Below, one piece after another: positions 1 through 11,471 of a DNA stretch of 64,000 nucleotides. The stretch covers positions 1,488,001 to 1,552,000 of the forward strand of contig OZ345373.1 of the NCBI GenBank assembly GCA_977006965.1, written 5' to 3'. The notes beneath the pieces were generated by a model. That model was given only the letters and a program-made list of their open reading frames with translations. It had not been told where the DNA came from and searched no databases. How positions within the stretch are numbered: position 1 is the stretch's first letter; each line of letters starts with the position of its first letter. Origin of the DNA: Phymatolithon calcareum (Eukaryota > Rhodophyta > Florideophyceae > Hapalidiales). Both the position numbers and the translations under genes were made by a program.

Positions 1-1540
1 TTGTGCTCGTGGACCTTAGTATCGCGAGCTCTGTCCCCTTGTTTCTTTGGAATCCTAATTGGAAGTGGTGAAACTTGTACCGGTTGCGTATCGCCGAGTC
101 CATGGCAGCGTCAATTATTTTCCGCACTTGGCTTAGCAGCGATATCGGTCTGTAGTTCCCAGCTTCATGTGTCACTCCTTTCTTCTAAATCGGAATCAGC
201 GTCGCTCTTCGCCAAGCCGTCGGGATGCATTTCAGCTTGCCGCACATCTCCCATAGGGACACAATCAGTTTCCCGCTCATTTCTGGATTTGCTTGGAGCA
301 TTTCAACTCCGATCCTGTCAGGCCCAAGTGCTTTTCCTCGTGGTGCTCGCCGGACTGCACTTTTGATTCCTTCCCGGAGTGTCTTTGACAGTGTGAAATG
401 CCTTAGGGTAGGGTTCCAGGCTTTCTCTGCTTTGCATACGTTGGCAATATGGGCTGTGAACATGTGGGGGCGCACGGGAGCCCCCAGCGCTCGATTAATC
501 CCTCTTCGTTTCCGCTTACATCTTAAGATTTTGCTCAGCGTCTCCATGGCTTTGCGGGGCGACTGATCTTCAACATCATCGATGTATTTGATATACTGCC
601 CAGTTTTCGCCTTTCGTATTGCGGCGCGCATTTCGTTTCGGAACTTCTTGTATGTTTTCCAGTCCTCCGTTCTCATTGTTTTCTTTGCTTTCCGGTACAG
701 GCGGGTTCTCTCTTTTGCCATTCGGTCCAGATTTCGCGTCCAGAATGGTTTAAAGCGTGGCGGTCGGCGGTGCTTGTTTGTCCACGGTTTGGTTACGAGC
801 CGCTGGAATTTCTCGTACCATTTGTCCAACCCCTTCTTGTGACGGCAGCATCGTAGTTCCCGTAACATGCTGGGCCCCCATTTTTCCATCGCTTTGGCCG
901 CGCTTTCTGCTCTCTCCTCGCTCTTTCTCACTGTCGCTGAGATGAACGATTCCACCTTAGCTGGGGCCGGTTTCCTATGGTACACGTCCATAGCGACAGG
1001 GAGGTGTCCATTGCGTATTCCATCCCAAATCCCGTTGGGGGATTTCACCCTTGTCGTGTCAAGCGATTTGGTGGCAAACAAGTCGATGTTGCTGTTTCCT
1101 CTCGTTGATCTGTACGTAGCACCTGGTGCTGTGTGAATGCGCCAATTCGAGTTTGCAGCCCATTGTACAAGGTGTCTTCCTCTCATCTTGGATTTCGTGT
1201 CCCAGTGTTGGTGACGGGCATTGAGGTCTCCCATGAGCACCGACTTTCCTCTGCAGTGTGTTTGGACGAGGTCCAGGTACTCCGTAGTCTCTTGTCTCGA
1301 GGTATTCGGGGATAGGTACGCCACGGCGGCGTTTATTCCCGCCACCATCGTCACGAGTAGCTGGGCGTGATCCGTCGCGTGACGAAAACACGTACTATCT
1401 GAAGAGCCTCCCAGCGAGAGCAGCTGTATAACAGCAATGGCTTCTGCTGCACTTGTCAAGTATGAATCCACACATATAATGCGCCTTATGCCGGAATATG
1501 CGACAGCAAGACAGCACAGTAGTGCTATACCATGGAACAT
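1..1540 (-). pseudogene. Non-LTR retrotransposon ORF2 fragment (endonuclease + start of RT)
   Basis: Remnant of a LINE polyprotein that would nick target DNA and reverse-transcribe its own RNA. The open frame at 185-1540 carries the apurinic-like endonuclease core MGDLNARHQHW (about residues 103-113), the SNIDLFAT motif near residue 150, a basic linker, and the RT entry motif GKALGPDR near residue 408. A TAG at 185-187 interrupts the frame. The same frame continues to the window edge with NYRPISLLS and QLGFQ, both RT motifs, so this is one gene broken by a stop and cut by the edge. The first 60 residues do not look like an endonuclease N-terminus, so the 5' end is probably truncated or replaced. 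The same family recurs at 26.5-28.3 kb. The family call is secure; the exact 5' end is not. Confidence 0.88.
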
Positions 1541-2010
1541 CTCGCCTTCAAAATCTCATTGACACAGTGCGCTTTCTGTGGTCATTGATTTCATGGCATC
1601 AGCAGAATCTTGACCGAGCGACCAGTGGTACTGCGAAGACTACATGTCGCCTTTTTCACTTGTTGCACGCTGAATGAAATCCACAGGAGGTATTCGGCAA
1701 ACGGTGTCGCAGTTTTTGAAGAAGAAGGGCCGGTGAGATGCTGGCCTCACAGCCCACTCAACGTGCCCAACCACTGGCTGGACGTAGCGCCGGTCCACGC
1801 GTCTTCGCCCGCACGCCCCGTCGCACAACTCCGCGCAGCGCTCGCGGTCGCGGTGCCCCAAGGGGGAGGGGAAGAGTTACGGGTATCACTACCCCGCCGC
1901 CTATGCAGTCCATTGACAGCAAATTTAAAGTCCCAAATTATGAGGGAGCTGCTGGTCAAGTGGAGGAGGACACGCGAAGCAAAACAACGCCAAAATTCGT
2001 CCCCGGGCAG

Positions 2011-2076
2011 GTCAATCTTAATTCCGGTCCAGGGTGACCCCCTCCCCCGAACGCTTCCACAGTCTCTTTTCTGCAG
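2011..2076 (+). other. Putative 66-bp phase-0 intron
   Basis: It begins with GTCAAT directly after a CAG codon and ends in the pyrimidine-rich acceptor TCTCTTTTCTGCAG. The length is a multiple of three, starts and ends on codon boundaries of the surrounding frame, and removes the only stop (TGA 2035-2037) between the N-terminal part and the long downstream frame. The alternative is a plain nonsense mutation. Confidence 0.4.
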
Positions 2077-3840
2077 CATCCACCTCCAAATTTGGAGAAG
2101 CCTGTGCTTGGGGCACAAACGCGCCGGGCATCGCCGCGAGTTGCCAAGCGAACACAGGTAAACCGCCCTTTGTCAAGCTCAACACAGGTACTGTCACAAC
2201 GCGCGAGGCAATCCAAGTCAAGCCCAGCCCGGGCATATGTGGAACCGGGAGGCAGCTCCATAATCCCTGTGAAGGAAGGAGCCAATTCGAGGGCGAACAA
2301 GGAGGCTGTTAACGTGTTGTCTCCTCAAACTCCTGCCCAAACTACCACCCCCTCCCCGCCGCCTGCATCGGCAACAGCTATCGCAAATCCTATTATGAGA
2401 TCCTCTCAAGAACAGCATTCACAGCAGCCCTCGAAAGAATCCATGGAACACGTCAATCGTTTTATCGCTACATCACAGTCCCACGAAGAGATCGTTTTAG
2501 ACGGGAGACGCGCGCAGGAAGATGAGCCTGCCCCAGTTCGACAAAAAGTAGAGATTCCCCGCTCACAGTCTCTACGGAAGCACAAACGCAACACACCGAT
2601 GAGAGAACGGCTTGCAAAGCAGATGCGAAAACTTGATGGGCCTCACGTAGGCGTCGACGCCCCGGCAGTCTTCGCCGGTGTTGCTGCTATTAATCGACAC
2701 ACTCAAAGCAAGCGAATTGAATCTTCAAGCAACAGAACGGGGAATGGCAATACCGTCAAGAGGCACATTGGCGGGTCTACTGGATTCAATGGCGCTCGTG
2801 GTCCACGTGATGACGGACAGAAAACTCCGCAACGCGACACGCGCTCCGAAAATGGCGTAATCCATCTCGTTGATGATGAGGCTGAACTTCCTCAAAAATC
2901 GCCAGCAGTGGATGTGCAGACTGTGATGCATCCTGCTGTGATTCCTCGGACAGCTAATAATGCGTTGCACTCCGAGACTAGCGGGCGAAAAGAGCGGGCT
3001 CCAATCTCATCTCCGAAGCGCAGCAGGAAACTACGCAACAATGTAGATGTACAAACCCTGGGCTCTGGTGTTGCCAGTCCCGTCCGAGGAAATGCTTCGG
3101 TCAAGCCTGTGCGCGTTCACATGCCACCTCTTCTTTCAGTGCCTAATATGGCGCAAGGAGGAAAGCTGGACGACACTACCAGCGACGATCCGGTAGAGGT
3201 ACTCGCGGCTCCTAGCACACGTAGGGAAATTTCTCGTGGCAGGCGTCACTCGGTACCACCCAGACAGGATGGGCGCAGGCTTGCGAAGGCCATAGCGATG
3301 TCTCCTGTCAGACATGATTCACTACCTGTCGGCCAGAGTGGTCACAGAGTTACGAATTCAATTTCAGTGGACTTGAGCGATTCGGAAGAAGCAGAAGCTC
3401 GGGCACTTCCTGGAGAGCTTATCGAAGCTGACATGTTCGAAATTATGGAGTCTCTCAAAGATATGAATGTGACTGAGTTTGGCATAGTGGTACTACATCA
3501 TGCAGGTATCACGGATGAAATTCTCAGAAAGCTCTGCCCTGTATTTGAGGGCATTTGTCCGATCAATCGAGTTCTTTTGTGCAACAACAAGATCCAGAAC
3601 ATAGTTGATGACTTTCGCGCGACGTTGATGAAACTCCGTCTTGTTAATTTCGCAAACAATTCGATATCAAGAGTTCCCAATTGGGTGTTCAGCGATTGTA
3701 CCAGTCTCGTGCAGATCGACCTTTGAGGAAATGGCAAAAAGTACTTCTATTTCACCAGCGATGGCCTCCAAAACATCATTGCTACAAACAATGGAAACTC
3801 TTCACCGTGTGCTGTTCTCTAGCCCAAGCTCCCAAGACGA

Positions 3841-4111
3841 AGAAAGGTAGATTTTTATTTAAAAGTTACCAACGCATCTGCTGACGCTTGGGGTAACTTT
3901 CCTAATGCCAAGAGGTTTTGGCTGGATTCTCTCTAAAGAAGAGTTTCTTTTTTGTTGGTGTAACAAAATTCAGTGGAGTACAATAACCCACCTCTGGTCT
4001 CCTTCGGGACCTCGAGGGGGAAACTTATTCCCCTGTCCTTTGACACGCGGTGATTTCAGGTTGCGAACAGTCCTTGCTTGGCCACAGCCTGGAACACGGT
4101 TAAGAGCCCGT
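3841..4111 (-). mobile_element. R1 retroelement 3' end in the LRR gene
   Basis: On the minus strand this copy ends in the R1 terminus (GTAACTTTTAAATAAAAATCTACCTTTCTTC). About 200 bp matches the copies at 26729-26930 and, in part, 27480-27660. Near-identical flanks, GCCCAAGCTCC(C/G)AAG at 3822-3836 and 4112-4126, look like an aged target-site duplication of about 15 bp. The insertion therefore splits the LRR gene. Confidence 0.7.
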
Positions 4112-5026
4112 GCCCAAGCTCCGAAGCTGAAAACGAATTGCACCGTCATCACAACATGAGATACCAATAAAGCCGTCACAGATCGGACGAGGGAATATTT
4201 AATATTGCTCCCTGCGCATCAACAGACGGGTAAGTCAACATCTCGAACTAGCCACGAGGGTTCAATGCCGTCCGAACGTCAGAGTTCCGCTTCGCAAAAA
4301 GGAGTATCACCAGCCTAAAATCCAGAACATATATCTGGTGCCAAGTGAGATGCCAAGGGGAAATCATGTACCCTGCATTGCTCGGAAGCAATCTGCTCAG
4401 GGGAACTCGTGCGAGACAAGCGGAAAGAACAGTGAAGTAGTCATGGTGTTTGGGTGCCTGGAGAAGAGCAGTTTACGGGTAATATGAGATCGCACAGGTG
4501 AACTGCTGTCCGATCTTAACACCCATAATAACGTAGTCGTAGTGCACACGGCGGGAGGAAGAGATGGAAAACATGTGCATATTTTACAAAAGTGCACAGA
4601 GGGAGAATGCTATCTCGGTACAGTGGCCGCGCCCGGTGAGTACATGGGGATAGAAACAATTGTTATGAACAAGAAAATGAACCAAAACAGTTCCTATTCA
4701 GCCCAAAAATATAAAATATAGATACCATCAAAACTTGGTAAGCTTCGGACACAAAAAATTCCCAACTCGCCGCAGCTCCGGTCGCCCAAACACACCGCCC
4801 AACCTAAAGGCAATACTTCTTCCCCACGACAAGCTCCCTATGCCAGTCGACGAGCGGACGTCAAGCTTGCGTCGCATCACGGAAGAAGAGTAATCCGACG
4901 CGTCGCATGCAGGAGAGCGAGAGCCATGAGCCATAATGCATCCAACGCCAACCTTGAGGACAAAAATGTGAATGCCACTTTATGCGAGCACAACGGCCAC
5001 ACGAGGGTATGCCGCACGGCCGTGTA

Positions 5027-5488
5027 TTACTCATTGTCCAGGATACATTCCTCGAGCCTGTCCTTCGAAGCAGACGCAAAGTGGTCAATCCGCACTCCAT
5101 TCTTGTAGAACACGAAAAAAGGTAATCCGCGCACGTCCAAATGTTCGCGCACATCAGGTACACGGTCAACATTCACACGCGCAAAGCGCGCGCGGCCTGC
5201 AAACTCCTCTGCCGCTCGCTGGTACGCACGTCGCATGCCAATGCATGGTCGACAACCGTTCGAATACGCTTCGAGAACGAGTAACATCTCGGGACGCGCG
5301 GCCACAGCCGCAAGTAGCGATGGAATGGAGTCAATGTCCTGTATTGACCCCGCGTGCTGCGGTACCGGCATGGGCGACAGTGTCGCACTTACCCTCCGTC
5401 GTCGCGCACTATTCAGAGGGGAGCGCGGGGAGACGGTAGGTGAGCGGCACGCAGGCGCAAGCGAAACTGCGGGTACGAAGGCAGCCAT
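5027..5488 (-). CDS. Plastid-type thioredoxin-like protein, CRPC active site
   Basis: A 153-residue thioredoxin-fold protein, predicted to exchange dithiols and disulfides in the plastid. The chosen start (ATG at 5488) opens an Ala/Ser/Pro/Arg-rich leader of about 40-45 residues (MAAFVPAVSLAPACRSP then SPLNSARRRR), typical of a transit peptide; the open frame upstream has no such character. The mature part has LLVLEAYSNGC, the redox motif CRPC in place of the usual WCGPC, the beta strand RFARVNVDRVPDV, and the cis-proline segment VRGLPFFVFYKNG. The missing Trp and the Gly-to-Arg change inside CxxC would alter redox potential or partner choice. It is a single exon, apparently intact, with no operon-like neighbours. 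It could also be an atypical thioredoxin-like protein rather than a classical Trx f or m type. Confidence 0.88.
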   Translation of the reverse strand: MAAFVPAVSLAPACRSPTVSPRSPLNSARRRRVSATLSPMPVPQHAGSIQDIDSIPSLLAAVAARPEMLLVLEAYSNGCRPCIGMRRAYQRAAEEFAGRARFARVNVDRVPDVREHLDVRGLPFFVFYKNGVRIDHFASASKDRLEECILDNE

Positions 5489-5793
5489 AGTCTTCGCGAG
5501 GGGGATGTGCAAGGAGAGGTGAGGAAACAACGGCGGAAGAAAAAGTAATAAGACTTGGGTGAGCTGGGGAGTGTCTCGGATATTGGTGCTCAAGGGAGCA
5601 GCATCTGAAGTATGTTCACTGGCAAAGGGTTGTTCAGAGTATCCATAGCTTGACCAATTGCAAACTGCCACTGGGACTGCAAAAATCAAATTCTAGACGC
5701 GTCCCAAAAAAAAGGTTTCATTTCAAACTTTTTCTGCACAAACTCAATTTCTACAACCGCTGAAGTCATGGTCTCCATATTATCGAATTTCTC

Positions 5794-5889
5794 GGTCTAC
5801 ACACTGGAATGTAGCAACTGAGGAAGCCTTGCCCGTATATTCGTAAGATTGTGAGGCTTTTAAATAAAGTTCAATTGAAAAGAAAAAAA
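5794..5889 (+). mobile_element. R2 LINE tail, 96 bp, with 12-bp TSD
   Basis: A strongly 5'-truncated LINE copy ending GAGGCTTTTAAATAAAG and an A-rich tail. Perfect 12-bp repeats ATCGAATTTCTC flank it at 5782-5793 and 5890-5901. The copy at 18125-18224 has the same sequence. Confidence 0.9.
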
Positions 5890-6294
5890 ATCGAATTTCT
5901 CTTGCATAGAGGTCGCTCAACTCGCTTCGGCAATAACTTGGGATGTTGTTGAATCCTGCATAAATAACCGCGCGAGATGCCGACTCGTTCTGTCGCTTAC
6001 TTACCCACCGCACGTCGACTCGCATTTTCCTCAGTGTGTCAGCAACTGACCGAGTGTGGCAGGAGACGGAATAGTTTTTCTCCAGCAGGCCGTTTTTGGG
6101 ATTTGAGGTGATCGCTGGTGTTCAGCTGCATGCGTCGCATTCTTGGCGGTCGAATCCTCTGGTTCGGATAGCCTTCAGCTACCTTGGCACGTTACAAGAG
6201 TTGTCCCAGGGCTGGCTTAGACGAGGGTATATATACTAAAGAGCAGTTCAACTTCATTTGTACTCCGCTATGTGCTGCACACTGTATGACACAG

Positions 6295-6745
6295 AACAAA
6301 CACGAGAGCCACCGCCGACGACAGGAATGGATTGAAAAGGAAGAAGAAAAAGAGAGAAAAATTACCGTGGACACTAAGGAGAAAGTAAGCCCTGTACTCC
6401 AAATTCGATCCAGGAAACACCGACTCCTAGCAGTTAAGTGGTTCTTCGGCCGCTTCCCACCACGAAGAGCAGAGTCGTACGTTGAACATTTCAACGAGGT
6501 CGCAGAAGAGAATCTGAAAACTCTACAACGAAATTTGACAAGTCCAAGAGCAGAAGAATCTTGGGAAAAAGGGACGAAAACGGCGATTGACAAACTTTTA
6601 GAACTGGAAATCCATATGTTAGAAGAAATGATAGTGTAATGTGATCTGATTGGGTAATGAGATGGCAGTATCAACGGGAAGCTGCTCTGGTGTTGGTGAA
6701 TACCGGCGTTGAGGGCTTCTAAAATAAAAATCTACAATTTCCCCC
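6295..6745 (+). mobile_element. R3 LINE 3' fragment with 13-bp TSD
   Basis: A 5'-truncated LINE insertion. Coding remnant 6295-6639 ends the polyprotein with RSRKHRLLAVKWFFGRFPP and the C-terminus LEEMIV. A short 3'UTR follows, with GAAGCTGCTCTGGTGTTGG, GGGCTTCTAAAATAAAAATC and a terminal C run (ATTTCCCCCC). CTGTATGACACAG at 6282-6294 and 6746-6758 is a perfect 13-bp target-site duplication. Sequence upstream of 6295 is flanking DNA, although the reading frame opens at 6184. Confidence 0.92.
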
Positions 6746-7374
6746 CTGTATGACACAGTATTGAGTATGTGCCCTACTTCCACGCACGCCATTAGAAAGG
6801 CCACGGAGACTCTCAAGTTTTCTCTGTTCTCCAGAAGGGCGAAACCTGAAGACGTCAGGCCATCCCTGCTAGAAAGCATATTGTCATCTTGTCAATAGCG
6901 TTTTCCTCACATTCACTGCTGTCGTCCAGGATACCATACACGATTCTCCGTATCTATGATACTAGACAAAACTACTCGCCCACAAAACAGAGAGTGAAAA
7001 AGATGCTCTCATATTCGATTGACTATGCGAGAGAAGGCACCATTAAAAATTTTTCGATTCTTTTGGGGACGGTTTTGCATCGAGAAATATCTTCTTTGCG
7101 GAATAAACTCGAAAGACCATGAATCGAAAGCCTCGACGTGGGCTCCTCCCTCGTCTACTCCATTTTATATTAAAGGATGTTTACAAGTGTAGTGACCATT
7201 TTGAACAGACGCCTTACGAAAAAATATCGATTTCATTTTAGAACCTTATTTTGGGAAAGGGGTCCGTGACGGAAGAAAAGAGTGTTGTTGGTTTTTTAAA
7301 TTGTGTAGACTTTTTATTCACGCGGACAAAGAGCTGCCTCTCTCGGGAGATATGAGTACTGTATGGGGGATATG

Positions 7375-7740
7375 TGTTGATTTATTTTAAAAGCTCCCAG
7401 GGCCTCTCTTGAAGAGTAACAGGGCCGCTTTCGCACGATTTTCTAAGCTCACGTAGTTTGACTGTTCAGTACATCCTTGATTCGTATTTCTCTCCCAACA
7501 AGTGCTCCAGTTAGTCGCTTACATTCATATTCAAATTCAGGACTAATCTTGGATGAAGATAGAATGCGTTGGAGCGCGACCAGCTCAATCACGGCTGTGA
7601 CACCAAAGCATGCACCAAGTACTGATTTTCTCCAAAGAGGTGCTCTATTGAATATCAGCCGTAGGCATCGCAACCGTGTAGATCTTTCTCTTACCCGGAG
7701 AACCATCGGTAGATTGTTCGAATGAGTACTGATGTACCTT
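7375..7740 (-). pseudogene. R4 repeat: coding fragment of unknown family with LINE-like tail
   Basis: The minus strand encodes NRAPLWRKSVLGACFGV, then ELVALQRILSSSKISPEFEYECKRLTGALVGREIRIKDVL. A 3' end GGGAGCTTTTAAAATAAATC follows. Related pieces lie at 10790-10890 (+), 30415-30760 (-) and 31230-31410 (-), and a tail only at 26400-26457 (+). I do not recognise the protein. The AATAAA-type tail, shared with the LINEs here, suggests another retroelement C-terminus, but no RT motif is attached to this copy. Confidence 0.6.
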
Positions 7741-7744
7741 GCAG

Positions 7745-9036
7745 CCTCACGCCAGGTGATCTTAATTTCACGCGGAGCGATGCAACATGGGCAACCGGCT
7801 AAATATCGAAACTAAATGCAGAAAAGGGTCGATGTGCAAACTTCTCGTGATTAAGAGTGCAGCTGATATCGCAGGGGCCGCGCCATCGGAAGACCGTGCT
7901 ATTGATTTCAGCAGTCGGAATAATGCTTCGCAATCGGTCTATTGCGGGACTCAACGGGCTCCCGTGTGGGACCTGGGTCTTTAGGAGCTCTTAGGTATGC
8001 CTTCCAGCGCCGGCGGCGGTCCAGGGACGGTCTAGAAACCATGCACGTGCAGTGCTTGACAACAGCAGAACGCAGGATGGTGCTCGTGGTATATTTGCAG
8101 TTCAATGAGCCCCGGCGTATTGGTGCGATCATGACGGCAAGAACGACCAGAATGCAAATCTGAGAAAATGCTAGTAGGCAGCGGCGTGCCCAGTACGTGT
8201 ACGAAAAGAATTACGAAAATATGAAGTATTTTTATGTACAGTACGTATGTTACCTCGAAAGAAATCGTTTCGGCTCTTGCCACTGACGGAATAATGCTCC
8301 GGTGCACAATTTGTTGAAGCGCAAAAGCAAGATACGTACGGGTTCAGCACAACGTAAGTGATAGTAGCAGTACATTCTATGGCGTATGATCGCTTTGGGG
8401 AAAAGGCGGGACGTTTTTGGCTTCCCGACGAAATGATAGGCTTAAGGATCCTCAGTTTTCCTGTGGTGACGAAGTTATGTGCAAAGGTCCTGCTTTCTCC
8501 GGCGCAAGTGCGCAGATATTAGATTGTTAGGTCCACCCGAGGTTCGCACAATATTTTGAAATCTTTGCTTGCGGCAGCCTATTGATAGCCCCAGAGAAAT
8601 GCCAATGAGATGGCGGAGGAGCAGAGGTGTCCGGGACTGGAAACGACTTCGGTGTTGTAAGAACTCCCATGCAGGATATTGGATAACCGAAACAGAGATA
8701 ACTCAGTCTGGGGAGCCGGAAACAGTGCATGTGCTGCAGAGCCCAGCGTCTCTTGTGCAATGCCTTCAACACTTCTCGCCTGTCGACACGATCACGGTGC
8801 AGCGACGGTAAACCTTGGAAGTAAGGCATAAAGACGCCCTCAAGTGAAATTGGCACAATAAAGAATGCTAAATACTGTTCTTTGAGGTGAATACTACAGG
8901 GCTGCTTGGATTATGACCACAGTTGACGGGAAAGGGAGATTTTTTACCGATAAGACTTCCTGAAGAAACTTCTGACAATTTAAGTTTTGAATATGTACTA
9001 CACAATCAAAATATATATTTTCAGAAAGTGAATATC
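7745..9036. other. No recognisable gene
   Basis: Only short open frames without known motifs. I see no repeat matching the rest of the window and no RNA gene. Confidence 0.5.
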
Positions 9037-9149
9037 AAGATTTAGATAGAGAGCTACTGTAGCCACTTCGACTGAGATGGACAGTAAGACTGTACTTATT
9101 ACTGTCCATCTCAGTCGAAGTGGCTACAGTACATCCCTATCTAAATCTT
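9037..9149. repeat. Foldback hairpin, perfect 33-bp core arms
   Basis: TACTGTAGCCACTTCGACTG (start of the left core, 9055-9087) is followed after 11 nt by its exact reverse complement (9099-9131). The weaker outer match AAGATTTAGATAG / CTATCTAAATCTT extends the stem to about 50 bp per arm. Related sequence without the foldback occurs at about 35132. Confidence 0.92.
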
Positions 9150-9640
9150 GGTACTCACATACGGAAAGGCTTTAGACGAATATATAGTTCGCATCTCCTC
9201 GAAAATATTGACAAATCAAACCCGAGAGCCGCCTAGTTCACTGGATGTTTAAATTCTTTACGTGTAGATGTCACGTTTCTAGTCTTATTTCTCCCAGGGC
9301 CTTTTATAATTTTGGACGGTCAGACTGACTTTAGACTTTACCAACAATAGGGGTTAGGAAATGATGGATTTCTAGACATTCTATAACATCTACAGAGCTT
9401 GTGTTGAATGTCTGAAAATGAACTACAGTACTTCAATACACCCCTGATTCAAGGGATGAGCAGTATCGAAATATTATTTTTCTATACATTGCTCAGCTGC
9501 ATGGATCACGAACAAAATGTTTGCGCATTGCTGGATAGCGTGAGCCATGAATCTGTAGAGCTGTATAATTCAATTTCAAAAAGGCAACTGAAAACGTACG
9601 GTCATGTCTTCACCTGTATCGGGAAACAACCCTTTTCCTG
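9099..9640 (+). pseudogene. R5 duplicated decayed coding region, copy A
   Basis: It matches 35132-35612 over about 500 bp at moderate identity, including GAATCTCCTCGAAAATA-type blocks, the shared peptide ELQY and a Met-rich segment followed by ISISK. Neither copy keeps a long frame. The family is unrecognised. A weaker echo is at 56080-56260. Confidence 0.5.
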
Positions 9641-9779
9641 TAGTTCATGCGTGACATAATGACAAGAATACTATTTTGATCGGTTACAATTTCCTATGAA
9701 AGGAAGATAGAATGCAGTAGAGGTAGTCTTTCTTTAAACGTTTTCGGGATTAAACTAGTTAACTGGAGCTAAGGCGTCA

Positions 9780-10400
9780 GTGCATTCTTCACGGGTTTAC
9801 GAAATGCTGGATACGCTATGTGTACCACCTGTTCTGTATAATGTAGAGTGTCATATATCAGATTATCTCACGAAGGGAGACCAATACGTAATCGGTGTTG
9901 AAGATATTGCATCACGATCCTTGAATCGACGAGTAAGGACCTCTTCTTTACGATATCGGAAGTTTAGGACACAACTGACGCATAAGTCCGACATCACCCG
10001 TGTCCTGATTATCGCAGACATGAAGATCAGCTATTACTCTGAACCTCAGTCTCCATCAAGGTCTAATTGGAAACGCTAAATCTTCCTCACAGGACTTAAG
10101 TAACTCTTAGACACCATGCTGCGTATGTCAAGGCGAATTTCCTCAACACTTGAAATTAATTTAGCCGATTTTGAACGCGAAAGAAATTCAAAACGTCACC
10201 GAGACAAGACAAGTTACATTCCCTTCGCCTTTGCGACAGAATTCCTTCAATGGATGGATCTCAAGGCCACCATTTCAGCACCTATGGAGCAGATTATCTT
10301 CGCAAAAAAGGTAATGGAGCACTGTTTTTCAGAAATGAGCAAAGACCCAAAGAAAGACGCATCGCTAAGCAATGTATACCGATAATATTTATTTCAATTG
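9780..10400 (+). other. Decayed coding sequence, possibly R5 downstream part
   Basis: Two short frames (9780-10079 and 10116-10385) with no known motif. The end KDASLSNVYR resembles KDVSLDNVCRY at about 36335, suggesting that this and 35960-36400 are parallel remnants of one duplicated gene. Function unknown. Confidence 0.35.
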
Positions 10401-10559
10401 TTGAAAGCAGATGGTCTTCAAATATATTCGCAATGAGAAAAAAGAGCACAATTTCGCTCTGAGGGAAAGCTGATGCCAGTAAAACTGTACGGAATTGCTC
10501 CAAAATGCAAGACGATGATAATGTATTATTATATAAACGAATTCAATCTTCATCTCCGC

Positions 10560-10890
10560 TAGAGCTCGAGTTTTCTAGAGAATGCGTCAAGGGGGGTCGG
10601 TACTGTGCTGCGAACGAGTGGGGTTAAGGAGAAGGTCGCATCAAATATTGCTGCTGGACCTGACCCATCGCATCTTCGGAGCTCCATCCAGAATTCCTAA
10701 CGCTCCTGTGGATGCTTTAGTCGTGTTGGATCGTTGGGAAGTCGCATTCTGTGAATGACCCAGTGGGCAAAGCGGCGCTATAACACAGTCAATCCTCGTC
10801 TGATATTCGTCCCGAAATTGAGTTTGAATGCAAGCGACTCACAAGAGCGCTCGTCGGAAGAGAAATACGAATAAAGGAGGTTGTGAGTAA
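10560..10890 (+). pseudogene. Degenerate LINE RT entry motif followed by R4 piece
   Basis: About 10640-10680 reads ASNIAAGPDPSHLRSS, like the conserved AGPDG entry of LINE RT. About 150 bp further on, 10800-10885 encodes RPEIEFECKRLT, then ALVGREIRIKEV, the R4 signature. No frame survives between them. The link between RT and R4 is suggestive only. Confidence 0.4.
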
Positions 10891-10934
10891 CAAGTTGCTG
10901 TACGCATATAGAACACTGTAAAAGCGGCCTTATT

Positions 10935-10984
10935 GCTCAAAAAAGGAAGGTTTGGTCACTTTTACCAAACCCTCCTTTTCGAGC
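10935..10984. repeat. Hairpin, 21-22 bp arms
   Basis: GCTCAAAAAAGGAAGGTTTG (start of the left arm, 10935-10956) pairs with 10964-10984 across a 7-nt loop, with about two mismatches. It could be a MITE relic or a structured transcript. Confidence 0.7.
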
Positions 10985-11471
10985 AAAATCAACCATTGTT
11001 TTTGTAGACGCGAGAAAACACGAACTGCTTTCACGTAACTGACGTAGGAAAATGTGAACTTGGACGGATAAATATTTTATAGTTCACTTGGAATTGGGCA
11101 TTTTCTCCGCTCCTATGACTTTCACTCAAACTGAGTTCTATTGGTCAGATGATCTTCCCAACGCGATCAACCTGCAACTTATAAAACCTGATGCAGGAAA
11201 AATAAGTTGGTAGCTTAAATTCGATTTTTTATTTTGATGTGAGGAAGATTTTATAAGTTGTAAATCACTATATTATTCCTCTGAGAGGAGAAAAAAAAGT
11301 TAGATTTTCTAAAGATTTTGATTAGGGGAAGAGGGAAAAATATCTCACTTAAATTTTGCTCGGAGATAAGAACAAACTAAGTTAGTTTTTTCCTATATTT
11401 TGAAAACGAGAACAGAAAACGAGAACAGTCTGTTCATGGGCCGCTTTACTATCGTTTCGGTTTGTAGTGGC

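Larger units (their letters stand above)
1738..4721 (+). pseudogene. Leucine-rich-repeat protein gene, decayed and transposon-interrupted
   Basis: Likely host gene. From ATG 1738 the frame encodes an Arg/Pro/Ser-rich, probably disordered and basic region of about 550 residues. Leucine-rich repeats follow (for example VLLCNNKIQNI, LRLVNFANNSI, LVQIDL). A TGA at 2035-2037 lies inside a possible 66-bp intron (2011-2076). A second TGA at 3724-3726 falls where an LRR consensus has Arg (IDL-stop-GN), and the repeat continues behind it, which fits CGA to TGA. An R1 retroelement tail is inserted at about 3841-4111. In another frame, 4269-4721 gives a long plausible C-terminal stretch with one more TGA (4485-4487, RVI-stop-DRTGELL). 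LRR proteins usually act in protein binding; the specific role is unknown. Joining the last part to this gene is inference. Confidence 0.6.

Noticed and set aside
1610-2161. 183-residue plus-strand frame
   Set aside because: It overlaps the LRR gene in another frame and has low-complexity Arg/Pro composition typical of a shadow of GC-rich coding sequence.
8527-8856. 109-residue minus-strand frame as a gene
   Set aside because: No motif, no repeat match and no supporting context; length is within chance.
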